Origin: Asaia prunellae JCM 25354
Lineage (GTDB): Bacteria > Pseudomonadota > Alphaproteobacteria > Acetobacterales > Acetobacteraceae
Direction: 5' to 3'
Assembly: GCF_000613885.1 (NCBI RefSeq)
Contig: NZ_BAJV01000003.1
Span: 62,001-126,000, forward strand
DNA: 64,000 nucleotides
The notes beneath the pieces were generated by a model. The model was not told where the DNA came from, did not search any database, and saw only the letters and a program-made list of their open reading frames with translations. The translations under genes were made by a program, and so were the position numbers. Positions within the stretch are counted from its first letter, which is position 1, and each line of letters opens with the position of its first letter. Positions 47,897 to 56,485 of the stretch are shown piece by piece.

Positions 47897-47936
47897 TCAC
47901 GGATCAGGTGCTGTTGTCACAGCACCTGATCCGTGA
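47897..47936 (+). terminator. 17-bp perfect hairpin downstream of attachment-family gene
   Basis: TCACGGATCAGGTGCTG pairs perfectly with its complement at 47920-47936 around the loop TTGTCA. It starts 42 bases after the stop codon. The following bases (ATGAGCTTCTC) give no immediate T run. It may be a terminator, an mRNA-stabilising stem or a repeat-family copy. Confidence 0.5.
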
Positions 47937-48031
47937 ATGAGCTTCTCTATTCATTGTTTTTATCCGCTATTGTGACAACCCGGTTATCGAGACATCTGGA
48001 AATTAATGAGCTCAGCCTCTGCCTGCTTCTG

Positions 48032-49339
48032 TCATATAACGATATAACGCTCCCACTCATTCTCGATTGCTGTTACGAAGATTATCGAGCCACCATAGCA
48101 TGAGGTGGCAAGCTCAGAGCCGTTGCTGATAAGATGATAGGTCTCCTTCTTCGTGAAAATTATATTTTGTACCCCCGTGTTCCTATCAGTAGACAGCTCT
48201 ATCTTTCCATCCTGCTGAACCAGTCTGAATTCTTCGCCAAGAAGAGTCACACACGCTGCTGAACTGGCCTCGTGACCCATCTGGTCAGGATAGACGGGAA
48301 TAATCGTCGGGCCACGATTCGTCAGCGACTCCACAGTCAGACACCTGTTTTTAATGTCATAACATACGATCCGCTGGTGGCAGTCGAGGCATAGTGGTCC
48401 GGTAATGTTATTGGCAGTTAAGGCTTCAGTTTGGATCTCTTCTGGTCCGGATACGGCGAGATTGGCGACCAGCTTACGCTTGATTCGTCTGGCGAGGTCA
48501 GTTTCTCCGTGCAGGGCTGCATTGTAGATAATACTACAAATAAAGCCGATATGGGAAAAAATGAAAATCCGCTTTTTCATTGAATCAATTTGATCAGAGG
48601 CGAGAGTTCTTGCGACTAGCTTCATGTGGTGTGGCTTGGCATGGAAAAGCCGATTTCTCAAATTAACCGGATTTCTTCGACGCTGCACGCATACTTCGCG
48701 CCGGACCGTTGAGGATCGGCCACTTGATAAAGCATCAAGTATGGACGAAATTGACTTCGACCCGGAGATGCTCTCGTAAACAACATGACCGCTATAAAAG
48801 GTCGGTATATACGTAATATCCGGAATAACGTCACAGAGCAGATTTACGTGGTAGCTATCCGTCTTGTCACGGGGGTCTGATAAGATGAAGACTTTACCTC
48901 TGACATCTCCCATTTTGACTGACATGCCAGTCATTTGTTCAGTCAGATATTGATGGTATCCCTCATCGATATCACATTCATCGGGATGAATCGAAATCTT
49001 AGGAGAAAGCGCCATGATGTAGTCGGCGGAAAGCTGTTTCGAGAACTTGATCGCAGCGTAGCCGCCCATGGATTGACCGAAAACGAGCCGGTCCCCCCCA
49101 AACCCGATCGTGGCGTTCATGACTTTGATGGCGGTATGCATCTCATCACTGAGAAACCAATTTGGTTTCTTTGTTGCGAACCCGATGACGTTGATATCTT
49201 TTATGCGCGCAACGTTTTTGAGCATATAAAAATCTTTGGCGTTATTTTCGAAATGGAGACCATTGAAAGTAATAACCGTGTAAGGACTGCTTCCTTTGTG
49301 ATGATGCAGTACGATCTCGTCGCCCTCATACAAGATCAT
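48032..49339 (-). CDS. Alpha/beta hydrolase with unknown C-terminal domain
   Basis: A 435-residue protein. Residues 1 to about 195 look like an alpha/beta hydrolase: nucleophile elbow VFGQSMGGYAAI (Ser near 90), acid in FILSDPRDKTD (near 155-158) and His in YSGHVVYES (near 185). Residues 200-435 have basic and helical segments (VQRRRNPVNLRNRLFH), then a beta-rich Cys-containing end (LCLDCHQRIVCYDIKNRCL, ATSCYGGSIIFVTA) that I cannot assign; a sugar-binding propeller or trefoil is possible. No signal peptide. The region is lower in GC than its surroundings, suggesting acquired DNA. Some surface-polysaccharide loci carry similar short hydrolases; role here unknown. Confidence 0.65.
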   Translation of the reverse strand: MILYEGDEIVLHHHKGSSPYTVITFNGLHFENNAKDFYMLKNVARIKDINVIGFATKKPNWFLSDEMHTAIKVMNATIGFGGDRLVFGQSMGGYAAIKFSKQLSADYIMALSPKISIHPDECDIDEGYHQYLTEQMTGMSVKMGDVRGKVFILSDPRDKTDSYHVNLLCDVIPDITYIPTFYSGHVVYESISGSKSISSILDALSSGRSSTVRREVCVQRRRNPVNLRNRLFHAKPHHMKLVARTLASDQIDSMKKRIFIFSHIGFICSIIYNAALHGETDLARRIKRKLVANLAVSGPEEIQTEALTANNITGPLCLDCHQRIVCYDIKNRCLTVESLTNRGPTIIPVYPDQMGHEASSAACVTLLGEEFRLVQQDGKIELSTDRNTGVQNIIFTKKETYHLISNGSELATSCYGGSIIFVTAIENEWERYIVI

Positions 49340-49550
49340 ATTTCCGATCCCCGCCTGTTATTTATTTATTAGGCTTCTGATAACTTGGGAGCGGATACGA
49401 AAAAACAGAAAAATTGCTACTTTATGTTGCCACTTTTTAACGTACGATTATCAAACGCTGGAAATTTTTTTCTGGTAGATACGGTAGATCGAATGTGCAG
49501 CCGATTTCTCACGGGGAATATCGACAATAGGAGTTCGATTAGTGCCAAGG

Positions 49551-49581
49551 CCCCCTGTTTGGTTTTCGTACAAAAAGGGGG
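49551..49581 (-). terminator. Hairpin downstream of SulP gene
   Basis: CCCCCTGTTTG can pair with CAAAAAGGGGG (11 positions, one mismatch, 9-base loop), 15-45 bases beyond the SulP stop on the minus strand. T-rich bases lie within the stem, not after it. Candidate terminator. Confidence 0.4.
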
Positions 49582-49595
49582 TATCCTGAGTTGCC

Positions 49596-51024
49596 CTACA
49601 TGGAAAGAAGGGGCTCGTCTGATTGTTCGGCAATCAATCCGTGTCGACGGCTGTGAAGTCCTTCCACGCGGACTGCAATCGAGCGTCCCTGAAGTTTGCT
49701 GACGATCTTTTCCAGCATGCCGACCGAGGTAATGTCCCAGAAAATTGCATCGGCGACATTGATCTCGACGGTTGAGGCCTTGGTCTGGAAGTCAACAGCA
49801 TCATAGAGCATATCTGCGGAGGCAAAAAAGACCTGACCATGGACAATGTAACGGTCCAGTTCTTCGGTGCTGTGTGTTTCGATACGCAGCATACCCACAG
49901 CGCGCCAGGCAAAGAAAACACCGCTCAGCAGTACACCGACTGCAACTCCTGCTGCCAGATCATGGGTGGTAACGGTCACGATCACGGTAATGAGCATAAC
50001 AAGGCTCGACAGTTTCGGATGGCGCATCAGATCGCGCAGTGATCCCCAGGCAAATGTGCTGATCGACACCATGATCATGATGGCAACCAGCGCGGCCATC
50101 GGGACCTTGGCTACATAATCATGGAGTAACACCATTAGAACTAGGAGAAACGCGCCTGCTGTGAAGGTGGAGAGTCGCCCACGTCCGCCATAGCGCAGAT
50201 TGCCGACGGTTTGTCCGATCATGCCGCAGCCTGCAATTCCACCGAACATCCCGACGAAAATATTTGAAATTCCGAGCCCCCGTGCATTCCATGCGCGGTT
50301 CGCTGTGCGTATCGGTATGGTCGTCAACCACACCAGCGGTCATAAGGGATTCGAGTAGCCCGACCGAGGCCATTGCCAGGGCATAGGGCACAACGATCTC
50401 AAAGGTTTCGAGTGTAAACGGAACATGCGGGAATACGAGTGATGGCAGACCATCGGGCAGGGCGCCAAGATCGGCCACAAGATGGACGGGCATCGGATAC
50501 CAGACCGTGATCAGGGTGAGCACCACAATACAGATCAGAGGTGAGGGAATAGCCGTTGTAAGACGTGGCAGAAGATAGATGATGGCCAGGCCTAGTGCGA
50601 TCAGCGCATAGGTATGCCAGGTGACATGAAGCATCTGTGGCACCTGGGCCGAGAAGATCATGATGGCCAGGGCATTGACGAAGCCGGTCTGGACTTCCTT
50701 GGATACGAAACGCATCAATACATGCAGGCGCAAAAGCCCAAAGACAATCTGCATGGCTCCCGCAATGAGCGTGGCGAGAAACATGTACTGAATGCCGTGA
50801 TTATGCACGAGGGCGGCAACGACAAGGGCGACCGAGCCGGCGGCTCCTGAAATCATGCCCGGTCGTCCGCCCGTGATTGCAATAGCTACACTGATGACGA
50901 ATGACGCATAGAGGGATACGGCAGGCGAAACGCCCGCTATGTAGGAGAAGGCAATGACTTCAGGAATGAGCGCAAACGTGCCCACCATGCCAGCCAGCAC
51001 CTCGCGCAGCGGCTGAACGCCCAC
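49596..51024 (-). CDS. SulP/SLC26-family anion transporter with STAS domain (frameshifted)
   Basis: Sulfate-permease-type carrier of about 475 residues. The N-terminal half has ALIPEVIAFSYIAGVSPAVS and ITGGRPGMISGAAGSVALVV, with repeated hydrophobic helices and GISNIFVGMFGGIAGCGMIG in the middle. The cytoplasmic STAS domain is at the C-terminus (IVHGQVFFASADMLYDAVDF, VEINVADAIFWDITSVGML). The G run at 50277-50281 (read on the minus strand) has one base too many; removing it joins ECTG to LGISN. The start is GTG 51024. The anion may be sulfate or bicarbonate; sequence does not decide. Confidence 0.87.
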
Positions 51025-51140
51025 TGCGCGCGATAGGTTGAGAGATTCAAGAGACGACTCCTCAGGGGTGAAAGACGAACAGGTTTTTTCGTCGTATTCC
51101 GGCCCGACGCGGCAATGGCGTCGTAAAACTAGAAAGAGCC

Positions 51141-51272
51141 GTGCAGGATCGCAAGGGGGCAGATAAAGGAAAGCGGATTCTCTGGCCTTGTTTGCCCGGT
51201 CTTACGGTATTTGTGATGATTTTAGGGCTGCCATTTGCGATCAGCTCATGGTTGGCAAAAGAATTTCGATAA
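51141..51272 (+). CDS. Possible small single-pass membrane protein
   Basis: A 43-codon open frame from GTG 51141 reads a basic start (QDRKGADKGKR), then a hydrophobic helix (LPGLTVFVMILGLPFAISSW) and a short charged end (LAKEFR). The pattern fits a small inner-membrane protein, but the start is a GTG with a weak ribosome site and I do not know a family. It lies between the divergent SulP gene and tRNA-His. It may be spurious. Confidence 0.3.
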   Translation: MQDRKGADKGKRILWPCLPGLTVFVMILGLPFAISSWLAKEFR

Positions 51273-51321
51273 AGGGGCTAGACGTCTGCTCTGCATTTCT
51301 CTAAATCGGGCATCGCTGTGT

Positions 51322-51398
51322 GGCGGATGTAGCTCAGTTGGTAGAGCGCCGGTTTGTGGTACCGGTGGTCGCGGGTTCGAGTCCCGTCATTCGCCCCA
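51322..51398 (+). tRNA. tRNA-His (anticodon GTG)
   Basis: Full cloverleaf: acceptor GCGGATG pairs with CATTCGC; the extra 5' G at 51322 faces discriminator C, the hallmark of tRNA-His; D-arm AGCTCAGTTGGTAGAGC; anticodon stem CCGGT/ACCGG with loop centred on GTG; T-arm CGGGTTCGAGTCCCG. The CCA end is encoded at 51396-51398. No other tRNA is visible nearby. Confidence 0.97.
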
Positions 51399-51477
51399 GC
51401 ATTCTCAGAAAATCTAATTTCTTCTCTCTTCTGCGTACAGAGAGAGTTCCGTATTTCAGGTCTCTTGAAATACGTTC

Positions 51478-51867
51478 TTAATGCCGACCTCTTGGCTCGT
51501 CGGTCAGGATCCGAATATCAGGGGCAGCTGAAAGAACTTCACGCACTGCGACCAGAACAGGGTCGGGTATGAGCGCAGCGCCTTTGGTCTGAGCGACCTG
51601 CACTGAATGCCAGCTGGTTGAAACGCCCTTTTTCCTGAATTCACAGGAGCACACTACCAGATAACGTCTTTTGCCGGATTTTATCTCGAAATCCCATCCA
51701 TGGTCTTCAGCATGGACAGGGTCGCAGGCTATTCCTGCTGCGATCAGGCGTTCGTGCAGCCAGGCCGCAAGTTCATCACCGCCGATCTGCTCGTTGATTG
51801 CATCAGGGCGTGGTGCGCTCCCTCTGAAAATACTGCTCTCAATGTCGAACAGATGATGAAAATGCAT
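51478..51867 (-). CDS. Hypothetical protein
   Basis: A 129-residue soluble protein. The middle (DELAAWLHERLIAAGIACDP, DHGWDFEIKSGKRRYLVVCS) resembles a small alpha/beta domain; Trp, His and Asp residues recur. No signal or membrane segment. I do not recognise it. It converges with the tRNA-His gene and lies in front of an AT-rich intergenic stretch. Confidence 0.5.
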   Translation of the reverse strand: MHFHHLFDIESSIFRGSAPRPDAINEQIGGDELAAWLHERLIAAGIACDPVHAEDHGWDFEIKSGKRRYLVVCSCEFRKKGVSTSWHSVQVAQTKGAALIPDPVLVAVREVLSAAPDIRILTDEPRGRH

Positions 51868-52088
51868 GTATTTATACCCCTTCTTATATTAAATAGAAGT
51901 CTATATCAGATGACGGATAATATGATATATATTACAGTTCTGGCCTACTATCTGATTTAATATCCAAATAATTCCATTTTTACTTTTAATTTGTTGTGGT
52001 TTCTAACTTATTTTCAAGGGGCTGTAGCCTGTTCCGCAAAAAAAAAACATGGGACAGGCTTCTAATCAGACCTCTGGCTGCCTGATCC
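51868..52088. other. AT-rich intergenic region with an A10-loop hairpin
   Basis: 221 bases with no gene seen, much more AT-rich than the flanks. The right end carries an inverted repeat, listed separately. It probably holds the promoter for the hypothetical gene starting at 51867 and the transcription end of the lipoprotein operon. Confidence 0.45.
52026..52060 (-). terminator. Inverted repeat with a ten-A loop
   Basis: AGCCTGTTCC and GGGACAGGCT form a 10-bp stem (one G-T pair) around a loop holding ten consecutive A. It begins 28 bases beyond the lipoprotein stop. Read on the minus strand the loop is T10, so the usual T tract lies within the loop instead of after the stem. Termination is a guess. 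Confidence 0.4.
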
Positions 52089-52574
52089 TCAGGCGCGCCC
52101 GTAACCGAAACTGTCTCGCGCACGGGGGGCAAGGCGGCAGCAGAGCCAGCCACTTTCACCCATATCCGGTATGTTCTGATCTGTAGCTGGCGTCAGATAG
52201 CCATTAGGGAGCAGGACATAATGATCGATGTTCAGTTCTGGCCCCTTCAGAAAGATATTGCGCCAGATCTTGCCGTTGACTGTGTATTCCTTGAGCGTCC
52301 AGGTTCCATCAAGCGTATCGGAACGATTGAACATCATGTCTTCTGCCCAGAAAGACTGACGATGCAGCCGGTAACGGCCGGAGTGATCTGTCGGTGCGCC
52401 GTCCAGCACAAGCTCAATTGAAACATTTCCCTGCGGTGTGGGCAGGGGATTGAATCCGTACCAGTCTCCCAGGACCGGTCCTGTCGGATCGGCGCAGCCT
52501 GTCAGGGTCCCTAGCGTGGCAATGGCGATCGTCAATGTGCCGAGGCGGGACAAGGTACGGATCAGACGTGTCAT
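52089..52574 (-). CDS. Predicted lipoprotein of unknown function
   Basis: A 161-residue lipoprotein: LTIAIATLGTLTGCADP gives a lipobox Cys near residue 27. The mature part looks like a small beta barrel (NVSIELVLDGAPTDHSGRYR, DTLDGTWTLKEYTVNGKIW). ATG 52574 is chosen because it overlaps the upstream stop as ATGA. It is last in a three-gene overlapping operon with the NAD(P)-binding protein and the exported protein before it. Confidence 0.7.
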   Translation of the reverse strand: MTRLIRTLSRLGTLTIAIATLGTLTGCADPTGPVLGDWYGFNPLPTPQGNVSIELVLDGAPTDHSGRYRLHRQSFWAEDMMFNRSDTLDGTWTLKEYTVNGKIWRNIFLKGPELNIDHYVLLPNGYLTPATDQNIPDMGESGWLCCRLAPRARDSFGYGRA

Positions 52575-53476
52575 GAGCATTTTCCGGCAGGGAGGGTGGA
52601 CGTTTCGTTCGAGGTTCTGAAAAGATGGGACAGTCCATCTTTCAGGGGAAGGGGGTTAAAACCCAGTCGGGTTTGCATAGGCTCTATACAAAAAGCCTTG
52701 TCTTCCAGAAGACGTCTGATTTCTGCTCGTCCTATGGAGGGAAAGCCGGGACATTTTGCGGCAACAGGGGCCAGAAATTCGAGAATGCCTCCGGATACAG
52801 GGAGGAAAATCCTTCTGCCTAACCCGGCAGCTTTCAGAATGGACTCGATGAACTCTCTGTAAGTCATTGCCTCCGGCCCGGCGACGACAAGGGATTCCGG
52901 TCCGTCCAGATCTCCGCTATCGGCCAGATTGAGTGCGGCGAGAAGAGCCCGTGTGACATCGTCCTGGTAAACGGGCTGTACGAGAGAACGTCCGCTATTG
53001 GGTAGCGGCACGACTGGAAGACGGCGCAGCAATGCAGCCAGGCGTTGCACATTATCCTCGCCCTGCGCCCCGTAAATCATGGTTGGATGCAGGATCATGC
53101 CGGGGCGTCCGGAGGCAAGCAGCGCTTTTTCACCGGCAAGTACCCCATTGCCATGCTCATCCGGCCAACGGGTGAACTTTCTGGTGCTGCCAAGGCCGAT
53201 CAAACGAACCTTGTCGGTTGTGGCAGTAAGGAGAGTCGGGAAATACCGTGCATGGGCCGTAGAAATCACACATTGGGCATCATGCAAGGCCATTGCTAAT
53301 GCTTCTGGATGCTCCAGATCTGCCTGTCTGGCGTAAGGTCTCAAGGCAGCGGATATTTTTCCGATCGAACGGACAACCGGTATGACTGTCCGCCCTCTGG
53401 CATGAAGCGCCGCTGTCAGCGCTTGTCCCGAACGTCCGGTTGCACCGATGACATGAACAGGGGGGAGGGCGTTCAT
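52571..53476 (-). CDS. NAD(P)-binding epimerase-like protein (atypical SDR/NmrA-NDUFA9 type)
   Basis: A 301-residue Rossmann protein with VHVIGATGRSGQALTAAL at the N-terminus, VRLIGLGSTRKFTRWPDEHG, MILHPTMIYGAQGEDNVQRL and VQPVYQDDVTRALLAAL. It lacks a clear YxxxK in the usual spacing, as in NDUFA9- and NmrA-like atypical SDRs, so it may be a binding or sensing protein. ATG 53476 overlaps the upstream stop; its own stop overlaps the lipoprotein start. Confidence 0.75.
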   Translation of the reverse strand: MNALPPVHVIGATGRSGQALTAALHARGRTVIPVVRSIGKISAALRPYARQADLEHPEALAMALHDAQCVISTAHARYFPTLLTATTDKVRLIGLGSTRKFTRWPDEHGNGVLAGEKALLASGRPGMILHPTMIYGAQGEDNVQRLAALLRRLPVVPLPNSGRSLVQPVYQDDVTRALLAALNLADSGDLDGPESLVVAGPEAMTYREFIESILKAAGLGRRIFLPVSGGILEFLAPVAAKCPGFPSIGRAEIRRLLEDKAFCIEPMQTRLGFNPLPLKDGLSHLFRTSNETSTLPAGKCS

Positions 53477-54882
53477 TGGATGGTTGTTGTCAGACCTGGA
53501 GGAGAGAGCCAGGCGGCCGCAGGTTTTGCGGGGGAGAAATCATGCAGGAAATAGTTTGCCAGGGCATCTACCGTAATACCCCCTTCAGGGTGCCATCGGA
53601 TCGTGAGGGTTCGTCCGTTGGGATCTGTCAGATAGGCAGGGAGGGGAGCCAGTCCCGGGACAATCATGCCGATCAGGGAGAGTTTCGATGTGATATCATT
53701 CTTCAGATCAACAACAGAACGACCCATTTTGGTGGCGATACGTTGCTGGGCCAGGGGGATACCCCCAAGATCACGATATGAAAATGTCACATCGATGAAT
53801 CTCAGACCCGGTTTTCCTGACTTGCCGTTCATAGACTGCATCGTCACTGACGTATCGACAATACCGGCATCGGGGGCAGAGAGATGCGTCGTTCCCGTAT
53901 TGATGTGGGTTCTGGAATCGTAGCTTGACTGGGTGTTCAGCACCGGAATACGGATCTGGTTCGGGAATATGACGGCAGCGTCACTTTCCGGAGGGAGTGC
54001 AAGCGCAAATTGCGACACGGTATAGGTACTACTGGTTAGAGTACCTTCTGTTCTTCGGGTTTCCTCCGAATGAGCAGCTTCGCCACTGATTGTACCAAGC
54101 CTGAAGACGAGATGATTGATTTTCTGTGAAGCGATACGGAGTTTTTCCGGCTCAGAACGTTTTTCATCCGCTTTTTTGCGTTTCTCGAACATTCTTATGA
54201 GTGCAGTGAGATCATAACCGGCTTCATTGAGTGAATCGACACCCAATGATACCGGGCCATCGCGAAAGAAGAACGCATCGGGAAGCAGACCGCGTAGCGA
54301 ACGAGTTTTCCGGCAACTGACCTTGGCATTCTTCAACTGAAGAGTGTCACCCTCTGCACTGCCAAAATTATCGAGACTGCCTTCATCAAGACTCGTGGAG
54401 CAGTCCAGGGTGTCGGAGTCCAGTATCAGAGCACGCAGATGGCTGCGTTCGAAGCGGATGTCCGATACATAAAGCAATGCTGTCAGATCGCGCTTTTCGA
54501 CATTCATAGCTGGCAGAGACAATTTGTGAATATGTAGATCACCGATCGTCCCGTGTATTGGCCCGTCAACGGTGATGTTTTCTGCATGGATACGTGAAAA
54601 GCTCAGTCCGGTGCCGATAAAGCCACTCGGGTTGTTAACGGTCAGCAGCTTTGCCGTAATCTTGTAAGGACCGTTGATGAAGCGGGCATTATCAAACCCC
54701 GCGCCCTGTGCAAAGAATCTCGGATAGGCCCGGTCATATTCAAATCTGGCATCCGGAGGCAGGCTGGCCCGAAAGCTTGCCAGAGCCCGCTGCAGTTGAG
54801 CCTTCGATTCATGGCGCAAGCCTATGCCACCAAGACCAATAACTACAATGCAAAGGCTTGTTACCAGCCAGGGTCTTCTCAC
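53473..54882 (-). CDS. Membrane-anchored periplasmic protein of unknown function
   Basis: A 469-residue protein starting at GTG 54882 with one N-terminal helix (LVTSLCIVVIGLGGIGL), then an extended beta-rich region resembling AsmA/DUF2125-type envelope proteins (PKYKITAK-like strands such as INGPYKITAKLLTVNNPSGF, and TLTIRWHPEGGITVDALANY at the end). Assignment to a family is tentative. It is first in the overlapping operon with the NAD(P)-binding protein and lipoprotein, so an envelope-maintenance role is a reasonable inference. Confidence 0.6.
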   Translation of the reverse strand: MRRPWLVTSLCIVVIGLGGIGLRHESKAQLQRALASFRASLPPDARFEYDRAYPRFFAQGAGFDNARFINGPYKITAKLLTVNNPSGFIGTGLSFSRIHAENITVDGPIHGTIGDLHIHKLSLPAMNVEKRDLTALLYVSDIRFERSHLRALILDSDTLDCSTSLDEGSLDNFGSAEGDTLQLKNAKVSCRKTRSLRGLLPDAFFFRDGPVSLGVDSLNEAGYDLTALIRMFEKRKKADEKRSEPEKLRIASQKINHLVFRLGTISGEAAHSEETRRTEGTLTSSTYTVSQFALALPPESDAAVIFPNQIRIPVLNTQSSYDSRTHINTGTTHLSAPDAGIVDTSVTMQSMNGKSGKPGLRFIDVTFSYRDLGGIPLAQQRIATKMGRSVVDLKNDITSKLSLIGMIVPGLAPLPAYLTDPNGRTLTIRWHPEGGITVDALANYFLHDFSPAKPAAAWLSPPGLTTTIQ

Positions 54883-54968
54883 GGCAGATAATCCTTAATC
54901 CAGCCATCCTGATAAGCTTGGTGCATGTTAGACCGAGTTGAGACCAACAACAATAATGCAAAGATTTG

Positions 54969-54984
54969 TGGTATCATGATACCA
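54969..54984. promoter_or_regulatory. 16-bp perfect palindrome, candidate operator
   Basis: TGGTATCATGATACCA is a perfect 16-base palindrome in the 232-base divergent region between the envelope operon and rplM-rpsI, about 60 bases upstream of the likely rplM -35 element. The bound protein is unknown. Confidence 0.4.
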
Positions 54985-55043
54985 TATTCCCGTTTGGCGC
55001 AGAAAACCGCCATTTATTGATGGGAGGAATGAGTCGAAAAAGC

Positions 55044-55072
55044 TTGACCTGTCACGCATAGGGTCCCATAAG
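55044..55072 (+). promoter_or_regulatory. Likely sigma-70 promoter of rplM-rpsI
   Basis: TTGACC at 55044-55049 and CATAAG at 55067-55072 are spaced by 17 bases, 42 bases before the rplM ATG. The -35 is strong and the -10 fair. Confidence 0.55.
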
Positions 55073-55114
55073 GCGCGCCCAATACCAACACATGTTGCTG
55101 GATCAGTCCGAACC

Positions 55115-55591
55115 ATGAAGACCACACTTTCGTTGAAGCCTGCAGAGGTGACGAAAGGCTGGACCCTGATCGACGCCGAAGGGCTCGTTCTTGGCCGCCT
55201 CGCCACCATCATCGCGACCCGCCTGCGCGGCAAGCACAAGCCTCAGTACACCCCGCATGTCGATTGCGGCGACAACATCGTCGTGATCAACGCCGAGAAG
55301 ATCGTCCTGACCGGCAACAAGGTTGGCCAGAAGCTGTTTCACTACCACACGGGTCATCCCGGTGGCATCAAGGAGCGCACCATCACGCAGCGCCTCGAGG
55401 GCAAGAACCCCGGCAGCGTGATCGAGAAGGCAGTCGAGCGTATGATCACGCGCGGCCCGCTGCAGCGCGCTCAGATGAAGCACCTGTACGTCTATGCCGG
55501 TGACAAGCACCCGCATGAAGGCCAGCAGCCGGTCAAGCTGGATGTTGCGTCCATGAACCGCAAGAACACCCTCAATGTGATCGAGGCCTGA
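55115..55591 (+). CDS. rplM: 50S ribosomal protein L13
   Basis: A 158-residue L13, an early assembly protein of the large subunit. Hallmarks: [40 protein letters not shown], the [12 protein letters not shown] loop, [20 protein letters not shown] and [14 protein letters not shown]. Codon use is strongly biased to C/G third bases, as expected of a highly expressed gene. rpsI follows 5 bases later, the standard operon. Confidence 0.98.
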
Positions 55592-55596
55592 GAGAT

Positions 55597-56082
55597 ATGT
55601 CTGAAACTCAAGAGCGCACAGGTACGCTTCAGGACCTCGCCGGCATCGCTCCTGCCACGCAGGCTGCTCCGGTTCACGAAGTCAAGCGCGATGCACAGGG
55701 TCGTTCCTACGCAACCGGTCGTCGTAAGGACGCCACTGCACGCGTCTGGATCAAGCCTGGCAAGGGTGACATCATCGTCAATGGCCGTGCGGTCACGACG
55801 TATTTCGCCCGTCCGGTTCTGCGCATGCTGATCACGCAGCCCTTCCTGCTGACGGATCGCTACAACCAGTTCGATGTGTATTGCACGGTCAAGGGCGGCG
55901 GTCTGTCCGGCCAGGCTGGCGCAGTGCGCCATGGCATTTCGCGTGCCCTGACCCATTATGATCCCGCTCTGCGCGGTATTCTGAAGGTTGCAGGCTTCCT
56001 TACGCGTGACAGCCGTGTTGTCGAGCGCAAGAAGTACGGTCGCGCCAAGGCACGTCGTTCCTTCCAGTTCTCGAAGCGCTGA
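55597..56082 (+). CDS. rpsI: 30S ribosomal protein S9
   Basis: A 161-residue S9. It has an acidic and Ala-rich N-terminal extension of about 35 residues, then [51 protein letters not shown] and the basic tail ending [11 protein letters not shown], whose last Arg contacts P-site tRNA. Complete and intact. A strong terminator follows. Confidence 0.98.
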   Translation: MSETQERTGTLQDLAGIAPATQAAPVHEVKRDAQGRSYATGRRKDATARVWIKPGKGDIIVNGRAVTTYFARPVLRMLITQPFLLTDRYNQFDVYCTVKGGGLSGQAGAVRHGISRALTHYDPALRGILKVAGFLTRDSRVVERKKYGRAKARRSFQFSKR

Positions 56083-56124
56083 TCGTTTGTCGGGGCCTCT
56101 GGCCTCGACCGATGCTGTGTATCG

Positions 56125-56161
56125 AAAAAACCCTGCTCTCTCACGAGGGCAGGGTTTTTTT
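56125..56161. terminator. Strong bidirectional terminator after rpsI
   Basis: AACCCTGC...GCAGGGTT-type stem with a short inner CTC/GAG extension, preceded by a run of A and followed by seven T. It serves rpsI on the plus strand and the DUF2256 gene, whose stop is at 56160, on the minus strand. Confidence 0.9.
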
Positions 56162-56342
56162 ATGTTTCAGAGCCGGAAGTTCCCGTTGCCCGGCGGCAGG
56201 CATCGGAGCAGTAGCGCACGTTTTCCCAGTCGCGAGCCCATTTCTTCCGCCAGGTAAAAGGGCGCTGACAGACCGGGCAGACTCTGGAAGGAAGATTGGC
56301 CTTGTCAGGCTTCGAAGGGACTCGCCCCTTGCCGCGACTCAT
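56160..56342 (-). CDS. DUF2256 family small zinc-ribbon-like protein
   Basis: A 60-residue protein matching DUF2256: [20 protein letters not shown], then [11 protein letters not shown], giving a CxxC...CxxxC zinc site, with basic ends. Function is unknown; the family is often found beside photolyase-related genes elsewhere, but not here. It converges on rpsI through the shared terminator. Confidence 0.88.
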   Translation of the reverse strand: MSRGKGRVPSKPDKANLPSRVCPVCQRPFTWRKKWARDWENVRYCSDACRRATGTSGSET

Positions 56343-56485
56343 GTTCAGATGCCCTCATCTGCGGAAACGGTCACAACGCAGCATGAGGGGAGTGTTTCAT
56401 TCCGGATCACCGAGGGAACCTGTCTCCTTCTCACGCGCTTGCGAGAAACTCCCTGATTTGATCACGTAATCGCGAGAAACGCTCC

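Noticed and set aside
51235-51417. Open frame spanning tRNA-His
   Set aside because: It runs through the tRNA gene; the cloverleaf is complete, so the frame is incidental.
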